From: Macropodus opercularis
Lineage: Eukaryota; Chordata; Actinopteri; Anabantiformes; Osphronemidae
Length of the DNA stretch: 64,000 nucleotides
NCBI GenBank assembly: GCA_030770545.1
Contig: CM061107.1
Span: 6,164,001-6,228,000, forward strand
Direction: 5' to 3'
How positions within the stretch are numbered: the first letter of the stretch is position 1; each line of letters opens with the position of its first letter. A program made the position numbers and the translations under genes. The notes beneath the pieces are model-generated. The model was not told the DNA's origin and ran no database searches. It saw nothing but the letters and a program-made list of their open reading frames with translations. Positions 51,201 through 64,000 of the stretch are shown in pieces.

Positions 51201-54200
51201 GCTCGTCTGACACTGGGAGAATGAAAACCGGAATGTTTCCACTCTATAATGGCACGAAGCGCCCAGCTTTTCTGAGTCATAAAACAGAAGTGGTTAGTGC
51301 ACTGCGCCGTTGCCGTAATGATGCTGGCATTCACCGCTTGCACAACAGGCAGAGAACGCGGCATTTATGAGGAGCTCTGGAGGATGAATTAGCATCCATT
51401 AAAACTGCCACTGACAGCTCTCTCCGATAGAAACAAAGAGGTGGAGAGTGAGAGGCCTAATTTCCACATGATGGCTTAAAATGCTGCCCCCACCTTGCAC
51501 TGTGGTCTTTAAAATCATCATCTTTATTGTGACAAAGTACATTTAGGCCACAACAGGCAGCCAACAGGCAGATTCTCCTGCTGCCTGTCACCATCTATTT
51601 AAAGTCACACAGCTGCAACTGGCCGAGCTGGCGGCTTCATGAGCGTTTCTACCTGCCGGGCACCATGCAGAGCAGACCTGACTCCCCGTGGTAGTCTGTC
51701 CTACTTTCAACTCGAGCACCATGGGCCCATTTTCACCCCAGGCTACATGAATTTCTATTCAAGGTGAAGTCCAGGACTAGTGGCTCCTGGTCACTGTGGT
51801 GGTCTGCAAAGGAGACAAGACACAGGAGCTGTTCGACGAGAGTGAAACCAAAAACACTGCTGACACTAAAAAGCTGATCTTCTACCTAATATGAGGAATT
51901 TTTTGATTTAAGTTAAGCCATACATAAAATACATATCAGTGTTTTTGCTCATGAACTCTGAAGTTGAAGAAACTCGTGAAACTTGAAATGCACATGATGT
52001 AAATGGCCGTCAACATTTGCAATTGCAACTTTTCGCAAGGTGGATATAAAGGATAAACAAACACGACGAGATAAAGCTGATCTGTAGGGAAATGAGCGCA
52101 AATGCATTATCAGTGCTGCTCCGATAAAGCGGCGTTGGCTGTGTTTTGTTTCCTTCACGGAGCCTTTGCCCTTTGATAGAGTTCTGCACGTCTTTATCAA
52201 GCACACTTAAAATAAATTGCCACCATCTGCCCGAACCAAGATAAGCCTGAGTTCAATCAGAGATGCTGAACGGCAGTCAACAGATGTGCAGCACTTACTG
52301 ATATTTAAAGTCTGTGTGCAGCTTCACCCACCCCATGAACTTAATAATTAGCAGCTCGGAGTCTTTATGCTTCCCTCTGAGACGCAGAACCGTTGGCGCG
52401 CTGCCTGATGACGTGAGTCTGAAGAACTGAACATTAGGGCAGAAAATCACAGGATCTTTGCTTACTGGTGTTTTTTGAAAGGTGTTTAACGACGATCCAG
52501 CAACAACACATACATTACAGAGGTCATTTCACATATATAGGTGTTTCTACAGTAGGACTCTTCCTACTCGTCCTAAGTTTCCACAACCCATTTCCAAAAG
52601 AGTCAGATACTGCTTGGGGTGAGTCAATGTAGTAAGTGTGGATGTTTACACTCTAAAAGATGAGCATAGAAAAAATCACAAACATCACTTGAAAAATATT
52701 TTAGAGCATCTTCAGTACACTTTACTGTAACTACCTTAATCACGCACTTATCTTACATGAATCCTAATCGAAGGGATGTCATGTCTTCTAGCAGCTGCAT
52801 ATTTTAGCCGGTTTTGCATTCTCTGCTTGATGTTCGAGTCACGTAACCAGATTTGGAGGCACAATATTTTCATTCACGTCAGCATTTCAGCAAAAAACCA
52901 AAACGTGAATGCATTCTGCTGACAGGATGCGCAGCAGCGTGCACGCGTCTGTGTTCTTGCGTGCATCTTAACTTGTGTGTGAGCAACACTCGCGACTGTG
53001 CAGCAACAGACCTCAATCGTCTGTCACCACTCCAAAGAGATTAACTCTGAAGAAAATAGAAACTTTCCTCAGTAGCCAGCAGGAGGTAGAAATACTGCAA
53101 AGCTGAAAGTTAGAAATAGTCCTGGCTGTGGTCTATTTGGTGGCAGAGCAGCCTGAGTAACTATTGCACTTACACAGTTTGAGCTAACAGCAGTATTGTA
53201 CAGTAAATAATAAAGATAAATAATATTAAAGATGCTTCACAGCCTCTGGAGCTTTCGATCTCTCTTTATCTACAGTCACAGCTTAAACGTGACTACACCA
53301 CAATAAATGGAACGGAAAATGTTGAATGCCTCATCATCAATTAATGTGAACCGGTCACCCGTGTAACATCGGCAAGGGGTTAGAGATGTGTAACTGGAGT
53401 TCATGGTGGTCTAAAGGGTCCTTAGCTAATGCATCAGCATCCAATCATCTCTCTTCTTACCTCTACACTGTTAAAGTTAAAAACTGTTTTTAGGTATCTG
53501 TTCTTCGTTTCTAGCAAATATTTAATGTGGTTTCATCCAAGGGCATAATGTTCTGGGAAAAAAAGAATCAGCCTCATGGGATCAGGTTTGGCTTGATGCT
53601 GGGTTGCAGCAGATCCTCATCACCACATATCGTAGGGCTCCGTGTTCCCTTGGCAGAGCTTGAAAATAATAAATTCAACTTTCTATGACATTAGATTTAC
53701 TTTGATGCAGGTTTTGAGTCACTGCTGATGAACTAAACTAGAAGTGTGATGGAGAAAAAAAGCTCCCGAATACATCTCCATCTTCTAACAGCCTGTGATG
53801 CTTCCTAATTCAAGTCTATCACTATCGAGATGCTTCCCACAGATTCACATTAAACAGCCCACACACACAGGATCATTCAAGCACATCCAGAAATGATGAC
53901 ATCCACATCCTATTCACTACCGAGATCCCAATCAGAAAATTAAGCAAATATTATCTCAAGACTTTTTTCATTTCCACATTTTAATGAACTATATTCCAAC
54001 AAACTAAATGACAAAACATCTTCGCTTTAAGAAGAGTCACTTATACAGTACATATGTGTTCAGAAGCCAAATACGGGGACAGACCTCAGGTTAAGGGGTT
54101 AACACGGAAGATGCGCTGAAATGGTTCATGCATAAATACTGCTGAGGTACAAATGATTACAAATTAATTAAATCTGTTTCTAAATATCATCTGCACGATC

Positions 54201-54958
54201 AGTATATGCTATTAAAACCACACTCATCAACCTTTGATTAGAATTATTTCTCATTTCCACTGTCGGGTGCTGAATACGAGACCCAGCAGGGAAATTAATG
54301 GTCCCATCTGAACTGACTCATGGACTTCAGGCTATCCTGGTTCAGAAAAACATTTCCATAACATAACAAGGAATCGAGGAGCAGCGTTCGCTCTCTCTGC
54401 TCGCCCACAGAAGCCAGATTAATGTCTCATAGCTAATATGATGGCTCATAAACTATCACACTTAATTTGTTTGGCTCCGTTATAGATGTTCAGAAAACAA
54501 TTTGGAAGTAAAAGTACAGTACACTCTACCCACTTTTGATAAAAATTGTGTTTTGCGGCATCTCTGTGTTTGCAATGAAGAGAAAAATACATCAATAGTA
54601 AAAGGCAAAAAAAAAAAAACGCAAATGTGCTTCAAAATAGCAACAATCGAGTTAATTTACGACCTGCGGTAGGTTGTTTTAAGCCGATCAGACAACAATC
54701 GCTTGCTGCATATGAAAGCAATGCCCTGGTGTTTTTACCCCCTGATGCATAGTAAATCATCTGTATGTGGGTGGGTGGTAAATTGCCTTTCAGGGTTTGT
54801 TTCATTTATTTATTTATTATATGACACAGCTCAGAAGGGATTTGTGGAAAAACAAACATGATTTCATTCTGCTGCAGAATTTTGTTAAACGTGTTTTAAC
54901 AGCTGATTTAACTAAAGCCATTTTGTGTCTCCCTTCTTAAATCCTTATCCATGAAGCG

Positions 54959-54991
<33 letters not shown>

Positions 54992-57900
54992 ATACTGACA
55001 CTGTCATTCGTCTTGCGTGTCACACTGGACTAGACGTTGAGATTTATATACTGTAGCTTCAGACTAGAGCGGCTGAAGAGGGGTAATGGGGGAGGGGGCC
55101 GGCGCAGCACGGCCGCCAGGCAAAACTCCAGTTATCTCCTCTCCAACTGCTCGCTTTGATCTCCCTAATCTGCCATTTAAAGAAGAAAGCATCCCGAGCT
55201 GCCTCACAGACACCTCTTAGTGTTTCTATCCAGGCGCACGGCCCTGCTACTGAAATACATCACACAAATGCTTACGTACACCACATATTTTTATACTTTG
55301 ACTTCATTTATTCGTGACCTTTAGGACACTTTTTTCTTTTCCTCATTATAAGAAAAATGTATTTTTCCAAAATGGAAAACCAGCAACTTTTCTATAGGAA
55401 ATAATCTCCTGATTTACCTGATAATCTCCTTATTTATTCTAGTTTTTTTACCATTTATCTAGAGGTCAAACTCTTAAACTCTCTCATTAGTTTACATGTT
55501 GTACCGCTTGTAAAACTAAAGCTTTTCTAAATTCTAAAACCCAAACTGCACTGAGCATCTTAGCCTAAAACGAACACAAACGACTAAGAATCCACATACT
55601 GCCTTTATCTTTACCAGGCTCCAATTATGCGAGCTAATCTGGGCATATTTCCCTGGGGATGCAAGGACATAATTGCCAACAATCTGCGCGGTGATATCAG
55701 CGCTGTTCTTGTGTGGCTTCAAAATGACTTGACACATGTGGGAACGTCAGCGTGGGATCGGTCTGAAGTCCACACTCTGTTCATCAAAAGGGGTCAATTA
55801 GAAAAACAAACAGGCCGGGGATTCAGTGTGGACACAGAGGAGCTGAAGGGGTGCAGATGGCGAGCAGCAGACCGACCCTGCCCTTGAGCAGTGATGTGAA
55901 GTCACTGACAGGGGAGAACTCACATTCAGACGCACGCACTCACAAATATCACGTCAGGACAAATAAACGGTGAAACTCGAGTTGTATTCATAATAAACAA
56001 ACAGTCTCACCTAACAGCATCTCCACGTGCTTTGTGATTCCCAGCTTTAGGTGTCTCCAGCCAGTTTATGTCCCATCAGAGAACGTAAAACAAAAACCAA
56101 CAAAGTGTCACCTCATAGATAACCTCTTTCCGTCTCGGCTCGTTCCTCCACTTTGACGCTCTAAATGAGGCGAAACGGTCCTTTCTCGGTCAATGACACA
56201 TTCTGGCTGTGGTCCAACGCAGCTAAACAACGCAACATACGCGCTTCAATTAAAAGCCTCATGCTCTGCTGATCGCGCTGCCCTTTATGAGTCGAGGACG
56301 AGAAGGAGTGAGGCGGACCGAAAAGGAAAAGAGGCTGAGAGTGTCTGAGGAGCAAGTGTGTGTGAGAATGTGTGAGAGGAAGCGAGAAGGAGAGTGAAGA
56401 GAGAGAGAACCGCCAGAGGACGGAGCACGAACATCCCACACGAACAAATCATCTGCTTCCCAGCAGCGTCTTCCATTCAGGGCATACACCTGCAGCCTCC
56501 CTTAAGGACCCTCACATGTCATTTCCCTCCTGTCGTTACGTCACTACAATCTGCTTCATTTATAAAGTTTTTCCATTTTCTTTCCGGTCTTATATCTCTG
56601 GGTTTTCCTCAGAGTTGATCAGAATGAATTATGTCTATGCTGCTGTTTACATTCCAGTAGGTTGACTGTAGCAGAGGCTCCGATCACAAAGTGTCACTCT
56701 CTCATGCATTTCACTTTAATGTGACTGATCTAATCGTTATCATAATTACGCAGCAGAGGTTCAGTGTTCGGCCCAAATAGACTTAGTGATAAATGAACCG
56801 TTTCTGCTGCAGTTATTTTTACTTATTTATGAATATTTAGCAACTAAGGTATTTGTACAGATTTCTGGTAAACGTATTGTGGTTGTTTTACTATGGACAT
56901 TTTTAGTAGGTTATACATTAACGTCAGGGTTAAGTGCTTTTAGTAGCGGCATCTGCAACATAGACTCAAAAGCACATAGACGCTTGTAAAGCACCACAGA
57001 GGCTCATGTGCCGCTGGGGATGCCAAGCTTTCAGTGCATTGTTATTCATTCCACAGTCACTAAAATCACTTTAGATAAACAAAATTATTCGCACTTTTCT
57101 CTACACCCTCAAACCCTGAGCTCAAATATCATGACATGCACACATACGAACACACACACGTGCTGCCTGTGTCTGCCCCTTGTGCTCCTCGCTGGCTCCT
57201 TGTCCACTTGGATAAGGGTGGCGTGGAGGCACAACACTGACGAATACTGACAGGTTTACACTTGATGTCAGGCTGCTGCGTTCAGATGAAACGCGCAGGA
57301 AGTCGGCCTCGAGCGCAACCACTGTATGTCAGCTGCACACAGCGTGGTCCAGTTACACACAGACTCATACACTGAGAACAACAAAGAGAGAATGTTTCCA
57401 AAAAACATGCACAGGCATCCACAGCCTTATTTGACCCTGTCAAACATTTGCATTCATTCCTGCTGAGATAAATCCAGCACTGTTTGTTTTCAAATATTCA
57501 AATGTATTCACTGACTCTTCAGCTCATGTGAGTCTGCTTCACAAACAGAATAACGACTCACAAACACAACCCTGACACGCTGCCAATGCCAAAAAGGTAA
57601 TATTTACTTTTTCTAAAGTGCAGGTACAGCTCCCTGGCTAATGTTTGACCTGTTTACGTGACACAGCCACAGGGAACACTGCTAAAAAAAAAAAAGGTCT
57701 GAGAGAATTAAGGATTGGAAAACGGTGAACAAGCCAACAACATCGTGTTTCTTTCGTCTCCCTCCAGGTTACGCTCCATCCTGCATGCCTTCAGGTTGCA
57801 CAGCGTGACGAATCAAGTGACTTACGGTCTTAAACACGGCTGATTCTGCACAAGAAATAAGAAATGAGGACAGGCGGCACAAAACTCCAGCTGATTAATG

Positions 57901-60900
57901 TCCTATTTACAGTTTGACACGTGTGCGTTGCTTTAAGACGAGCTGATTTTTGGGACCACGTACCTACTGTATGCTGGTGTACATTACATATAGTAGGTTT
58001 AGGTGTGTACAGCACCTACATGAAACTCAGTCTCTCTGTAAGCAGCACTGTGACGTGATTACAGCGGCACCTCTGCCATTTTTTGTAGGGTGTCTTCTAT
58101 CAGCCCACGTTGCTGTGCGTTACTATACTGTGGCAGAATGTGTGGCCCGATCCTCGTCTTCATTTGTGTGAGACTGTGTCGAAAGGCAGTGGTCCACCAC
58201 AGGAACGGCCTTGTTTGCACACAGCCTCACCTGCCACAGGTTCTCACATCCTCTTGGATAACTGCACACTGATTTTCCTGATTGCAGCGCTCAAGGCACC
58301 TACTGTTTCTACTACTAAGGTATAGTGCATTTCTAACAATGAGGAACTTAGACTGACAAGCCTCCCTAGTTGGTAACATCTGAAAATAAAAAACACTTCA
58401 TATTTCCTAAGAAACACCCTGAGGAGGAGCTATGGGACAGTTTTGTACTTAAAACATATAAAGTCAGATCTTAGATTGATTTTTGACTGCAGTATCCACA
58501 TCTTAAAATTGACACCTCATGCCACATTATACTGTACATATGACACAAAAACAGTTCATAAAGCCCAGAGCTGAGGCGAGTCCACTCCAGACGCTCAGTG
58601 TTCAGTGAAGGAACTGGAAAGTGTTTTGCTCCGTTCCCTTTTCAAAAGCTCCCCAGTGGCAGCCACCCTATTAAAATCTCTTTTCATTTTAGCAATCACT
58701 TCATGAGGACAACTAAAGGGAATGCTCGTACAGCAGTGGGAAGGGAATGGATATTATTAGGCTGGCTTCATGTCAGGCAGAATTATACTAACTGTCACCT
58801 TCGTCGACTCTGCGCGTCCTTCTTTTCTTCTCTGTACTATGAAAGAGGAAATAGCGATAAGGACTGAGGCAGCAGGTCCAGCGCGGTTTTCCAGCTCGTT
58901 TGTGAGGTGATGCCTTGCTCACTGACAGGACCCTCAGATACAAGAGCTCCTTCGCTTGGAGCAGTCACTCAAATTGAACCTTCTCCTGTCTGTGATTAAG
59001 TAGTTTTCCATATAAGCCATCACAAGGCTAATTTTAGTTCAAGCAGCTGTTTGCTGTACTGCTCAGTTTTATCGATACTATTATTAAATTCACACCAACC
59101 CAGAAAAAAAGGTTCAAATACTAATTTAGCCGGTTCAAACATGCCAGGTGTGAAATCACTGTGTGGGAAAACAAGAGGCTGTCTCCCCGAGGGACTGTCA
59201 CAAGCTGTCCACAGGTGAGGCTTGTGATAAATATCATTTAAAGGCTCTGACACCGCGTCCTGCACAAGGTTTGATGTTCCAACTCTGTTCTTCCCTATGC
59301 TGTCAAATTTAAAACAGCCAGGATCCAATAATCCTTAATGTTCTTTTTTGTGCAATGCACCGATGCTTGCTATAGGAACACCACAGAAAACCCTCTTCCC
59401 CTTCTCTGTGTATAGAATAGATACATACTGTTGTCCACATAGAAAAGGCATTGAGGAACAGATGACAGTCCAACACTGACCCAGATTTTCACAAGTACTC
59501 AAAGTCAAAAACACGATGGCACGAGTTCTGCAGACACATGCTCCAGATCAGTCACCATTTTAACTATGAATGATGGTCAGCAAAGCTTATTATCAGACAG
59601 AAAAACTCAATAACGCTCCGATGGCAGCAAAATGAGGCTGAAATAAGGTAGAAATTAAACTCTGAATGGTTATATTAATTGAATTTCGTGCATTTTGTTA
59701 TATAGGAACAGCTAAATATATGAGGCAACCCTAGAGAGACAGTCTCATCAATCAACATTAAAACATTTTTTATTCCGAGTGCTGATTGATCAAGTTGGTC
59801 AGCGTGACAGAGTGGCACAGGTGGTGCCGAGTGAAGGTGATTAATGATCCCGCCGTCAAAACAGGTGTGTGGAAAACGCTTGGAAATGGCGAGGGAGGTG
59901 CTTCTGGAACAGTAGGACTACATAACGAATGCATAAAACCTCCTCGTGGCTTGTCGATGTAAACATTTACAGAGCTTCAGAAGCACCGTCCATGCAGAAG
60001 AAAAGCCCCCAGGAGGGTGAAAGCCAGATCCAGGACTTAGCCTCCAGACATAACAAGTTACAAATAAAGCAGCTAAATGACAGGATCTGCCACATGTGCA
60101 CAGTCCCTCTATGAAGGAAGAGATTGATTCAAAGACTGGTGATGACAAAGAACAGAAGCACTGACACTGCGGTAAATAACAATCTGAGGTTCATAAAGTC
60201 GTGTTTATGTTCAGAGCACAAGAGTTGTTGATTAAACTGTGATCATTTTAGACAGTTATGAAGCAAATATCATGTTATGAGTCATTCGGTTCGTGTTGGG
60301 GTTGTTCCTCACTAGAAGTGAGTGTTATGGTCCTTTTTTACCGCGGACTTGTTAATCTGTCATCCAGTGAAAAGCCCACATGTAATTAAGAAGGCAAACA
60401 ATGGCTCTGTCCCATTTTGGCGCAGTAAAAACCACAATGACTCACAGCCGTATCAGGACGGATGTCACGTCCTGCTGTGTTTCTCCTGCCTTGACAAGTC
60501 TTGTGGCATATTTAAGTATTTTAGTCAGTCTACCTTAAAAACTGATTTTCTGATCCTGGAATGATTCAAATGTATGGCTCAGTGAGGGATAAAGCTCTTA
60601 GTGGACGGTCGGTTTAGCAGACTTAAATGCACAGGTGTGTCCCTACCTGCGCTCACAGCCTTCGCCAATCGGCGCAGCCTCCTCTGATGCGTCTTCCCTT
60701 TGTAGTGGATCTGGGCTTGGGCACTAGAGTTTAGCTGTATGTTGCACACCTGGCACACAGTGGCGCTGGCGCTGACCTGATGTCGCTCTCGTTTGGCCCT
60801 GTGCCCTGCATCCACCCTCCGCTCTTCTTCGTCGTCCTCCTCTTCTTCCTCTCCCTGACCCTCCTGACTTTTCGGCGGGGAGCTGCCGTCCAGCCAGTCG

Positions 60901-60919
60901 GGGCTGCGATGATTCATAT
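43759..60919 (-). CDS. znf385c: ZNF385C-like protein with four U1-type zinc fingers
   Basis: Coding exons in transcript order: 60919-60647, 48490-48342, 48047-47940, 46116-45927, 45116-44730, 44621-44419, 44239-44141 and 43989-43759. Phases join without error. If translation starts at the ATG at 60917, the product has 545 residues. The four fingers are CQVCNIQLNSSAQAQIHYKG, CNICHLRFNST joined to TQAEAHYKGHKH, CPTCKVTVNSSSQLDAHCSG joined to SKHK, and CELCQVSVNSETQLKQ joined to HMNSRRH. Family landmarks are LFPNFNT followed by MDPVQKAVINHTFGV, the segment GKPVKAKFTPYNKLQPS and the end RATHAPIIFSPY. ZNF385 proteins are nuclear RNA/DNA-binding regulators. ZNF385A, B and D share these landmarks. 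The DNAJC7 neighbour points to C. Exon 60919-60647 begins AT-ATG after a good acceptor, so further 5' exons probably lie upstream. Confidence 0.87.
46117..47939 (-). other. znf385c: znf385c intron
   Basis: The intron between the two halves of finger 2. It contains a (CA)8 tract at 46125-46140. No other gene was seen. Confidence 0.7.
46125..46140. repeat. (CA)8 microsatellite
   Basis: Eight CA repeats immediately upstream (gene sense) of the acceptor for exon 46116-45927. Confidence 0.85.
48193..48223. repeat. (TG)n(AG)n compound microsatellite
   Basis: About seven TG followed by about nine AG repeats in the znf385c intron 48048-48341. Confidence 0.85.
48491..60646 (-). other. znf385c: 12-kb znf385c intron, possible regulatory content
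   Basis: No exon of another gene was recognised. Open frames inside it (for example 50796-51035, 55627-55887 and 56161-56489) show no domain or splice support. Several stretches have balanced, non-repetitive composition typical of conserved non-coding DNA (about 50150-50350, 51370-51500 and 55060-55230), but this cannot be tested without alignment. A 33-nt C run lies at 54959-54991. Confidence 0.6.
54959..54991. repeat. Poly(C) tract of 33 nt
   Basis: Uninterrupted C run (G run on the other strand) within the long znf385c intron. Such a run can form an i-motif or G-quadruplex and is very prone to length error. Confidence 0.9.
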
Positions 60920-63900
60920 CTGGAGTAAGAGAAAGGGCACGAGGTCACTCAGGGTGAACTGATGAATCATTGTGATTGTATCCGTAATCTCCCAGAGACA
61001 CTGTATTTGACTAAGAAGGTGTAGCTTGTTAAAGTCTCCACTGGGGGGCAACAAAGCAGCGTGACTCCACTGCCAGCAGTGTAACACTGCTCTTTTCCTT
61101 TAGTGTGATCCAAAGCAATTTTGTGTGCACCGCCATTACAGAGCTGGATTTCCACAATGACAAACACAGAGACTCATATCCATACAAAGTAAACATAAAC
61201 ACAACACACTGATATACATTTATTCACTTAAACGGATGGATTAAGAATTCTTTGACACGCCATTAAAGAAGGAAAGGCTGAAAAGAAATCTCACACCACA
61301 GCATTACAACAGTACAGTCTGTAGATAAGTATCTTGTTCCAGATTCTCTCTATTAATCAGATAATAAAAGCTGATTCCCGGGGAGCACAAAGCGACATGT
61401 TTCTTTGTGAGAGCACACATCCTTAATACCTGTAATGGCTGAGCGATTATGGCAGACTGACAGCATAAATCAAACTGCAGCTAAACGCAAGCTCCGCTGT
61501 GAATGTGGAAATGTCACACAAAGTCTAACTGAATTCTTTGTTTTTGGTGCTGTTCATATGATAATGGAGTCAATTAAGTCCTCATGGCGTTGGACGTTTT
61601 ACCCCCCGCCTCGCCGAAAGCCCCCCCCCCACCAGCCCAACAACCAGAATTCATTTGTAACCATCATCTGTGAAATCTTTCCTGCTCTGCAAAATTCAAT
61701 TCGACTGGTGGAAAGATGAAAGTGGAATGAAAATGCGTTCAACTGGAATTCATCAGCGTCCAACTAGCGACGTGGACATCAAAGCTGCAGCCGGTCACCG
61801 CGATTATGGTGAGTGCACGGCTGGTAGTGGACGACTGGCGAACACGCAATGAGGACACGTTTCAACGCAGCCCGGTGCTCACAGCAACCGAGAACGCGAA
61901 ATCAAGTAAAGAAGAGGGAGCACACGTACACAACAGCTGGCAATGAATGCAACCAGAAGAAAACAATATTATAAAGGATGATCTAAATATTTGTTTACAA
62001 GGTCTGAATATAACAGTTCTCTGTGTGCCAGTGAGGCCTCGCCAGGCTAGTGCTGCTATAACAAAGGAAAATATGCTGGCATTGGACAAAATCTGAGTTT
62101 ACAGACTCGTTTTCTGGAGATAAGGTGTGAACAGTGAAGGAAGTGTCTGAATGCGGCGTATTGAACTCCCAGAGTTCCAGCTGACGATCTAAGGGCTAAT
62201 TTATTATTAAGCCATTCACAAGTTCATGTATATCGATATATGCTACTGCCTGTCTGAGGTCAAATCTGTGTCTCTGCGTGGCAGACGTTTCCTTTGCCAG
62301 TAAGTGGTTCTCCATCACAGAGCAGGGGGAGGTGTGGGTTGTCTAAGCCTTTTTCTTTGCAACAACAAGATCTCGCTATTCAGAGTCAACGACTTTGTTG
62401 CAATGATTCTTGAATAAGCTGAGGGTCCGTCTGCATAGGAAATCTCCCCTATGTACAGTAGGATAACTGGACCTCTGCTGTGGTTGGAGAGATATTTAAG
62501 CATCATGTTGTGGAACTCTTTTGTTTTTTTAATACAGCAGGAACTCAAGCATGACACACTTAGTACTTGTATCTGTACACTTGTATCTGCCGTCCTCTTA
62601 ACGCAGCTATCTGGCCACAGCAGCTCTTTAAATACCAGCACTCTGGTTGCCGTTTGTGCTCTCTCTCAGTCTGAGCCCTCAGGAAATTCAAATCATCGAC
62701 CAGAACCGAACCAGAGATACATGCACACAAAGAAATTCTCACGATGACATATAGTTCTGAATGTTATGTACTCTGTAGACTGTCCATTTGTGGATGATTG
62801 ATATTAGCACATAACACTTAGAATCAGGTTTGCTCAAATGCTGTAAAATCCAGGCAATGTGTCTAATGACACTGGGATAAATGTGACTGTGGATGTATCA
62901 AGGTTATCACAAAGTTAGTCCCATCTTCACTGAGTTGTTTCACTGCCACCACTCTCACAGGGTCATTACTGTCCCCAAGAGGCAGCTTTTAACAAGAAAG
63001 CTTTGAAAACAAACTAACTTTACACCAAACAGCTGAAAGGGCAAACGGCGACATTAACAACTTGTTTCTGCTGCCACCAAGTGGAAAGAAATCCATAGCT
63101 CAACAAGTCCTCCAACTTCAGGAGGAAGTTAAATAGGTTGATGAGCTTAAACGCCAGCGTAACTGAATCTAATAGCTAACCCGTGATGTAGGGCTTACCA
63201 TAAGCAAATTACTATTCATTTTAGCGATAAAGCAATACAATAGTGGTCTATAAATACAGTGATTTGCAACTTCTTACATCAGCTTTCCTAAGTCTTAACG
63301 ATGACTCCTGAAGCCAAAAGGACTCTGTGAACCGCCACCAGCAGCTGACGTTATTCCAGCCAGGTGGGTACCGAGCTGACATGCGCTTATAAATCTGGCA
63401 ACCTGTTCGGCCTGCTCCCCCAAGCTGTTGGGCCCATCTGTATGATGTGCCGCCTGCCTTGATGTGCTGTGTTTCACGCCGGGGGCGAGCGTTTTTATCA
63501 CTCAGCTTTGACAAATGATGGGCTGCTGCAAGAAACGCTTTGGCCCCGTGAATTCCACAAGAGTCATTTGGACCCACACACTAACACGAGGGGATTTCCT
63601 CCATTCATATGTGAATCTACTGTACGTGTGGAATTGCTCCAGGATCACCAGCTGTTTTGCAGCTGTTTTGGCAATTTAAATTAGGTTTGAATTTTTTATA
63701 AAGACCTTGCTCCATTTCTAAATCACATTATTGTTATGATAAAATCACTTGTCAGCATGTGGATCATTGTCCTGTGTTTTCTCAAGGGGTCACTGTACAC
63801 CATGGCACTTCTCTATATATAGCCGCAGTTAATTCCCGGCAACAGTATATCTATTACACCATAAAGGCTATGTGGCTATGTAATGTTTTGTTGTTCTTTA

Positions 63901-64000
63901 AGTGTAAACTCTGTCGTCTCTGTACAATCAAATCCCACTGAATCCTTAATAATCACAGTAATGAAGAAGGTGGCCTAAGAATATTTGGAGAGAACCACGA
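60920..64000 (-). other. znf385c: Upstream znf385c sequence to the window end
   Basis: Probably the intron preceding exon 60919-60647. No convincing coding exon was found on either strand. The frames at 61435-61719 and 63248-63577 have no recognisable domain. Confidence 0.5.

Noticed and set aside
55627..55887. 86-residue + strand frame in the znf385c intron
   Set aside because: No recognisable domain, no neighbouring exons, and a length possible by chance.
63248..63577. 109-residue - strand frame near the window end
   Set aside because: No domain or splice pattern recognised, and it could not be linked to znf385c.

Overview
This window is nuclear DNA of a teleost fish, most likely a compact-genome percomorph. 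All the genes are vertebrate genes split into many small GT-AG exons with short introns. The seven recognisable genes form a block matching human 17q21 as I remember it (P3H4, FKBP10, KLHL11, ACLY, DNAJC7 and ZNF385C, plus ADAM11 from the same arm). Species identity is inferred, not read from a marker.

Layout, left to right. 341-5190 (+) is the 3' part of adam11, a catalytically dead membrane ADAM. 6890-8751 (-) is p3h4 and 9530-12673 (+) is fkbp10. These two start head-to-head about 0.8 kb apart and both encode endoplasmic-reticulum helpers of collagen modification. 13982-16480 (-) is klhl11, a two-exon BTB-Kelch E3 adaptor. 17066-22689 is a large 29-bp minisatellite, the most unusual structure in the window. 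24062-35717 (-) is acly (ATP-citrate lyase) in about 28 coding exons, with a 2-bp frameshift in the third-last exon, a possible cassette exon and a Tc1-type transposon fragment in an intron. 37509-42110 (-) is dnajc7, complete in 14 coding exons. 43759-60919 (-) is znf385c, a four-finger U1-type zinc-finger protein. It has a 12-kb intron, and sequence upstream of its first visible exon continues to the window end.

The genes do not form an operon or pathway, but p3h4 and fkbp10 are a functional pair and may share a promoter region. Human neighbours NT5C3B, KLHL10, ODAD4/TTC25, CNP and NKIRAS2 were not found in the corresponding gaps, so this may be one of the two teleost duplicated copies of the block.

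The satellite has a 20-nt core plus a 9-nt segment drawn from a few discrete variants. It has an inversion junction near its left edge, two internal copies of the unique DNA that flanks its right edge, and a roughly 50-unit higher-order repeat. A separate perfect 20-bp hairpin lies between the convergent ends of adam11 and p3h4. Exon boundaries were assigned by eye from splice consensus, reading phase and family protein similarity recalled from memory. No alignment was run.
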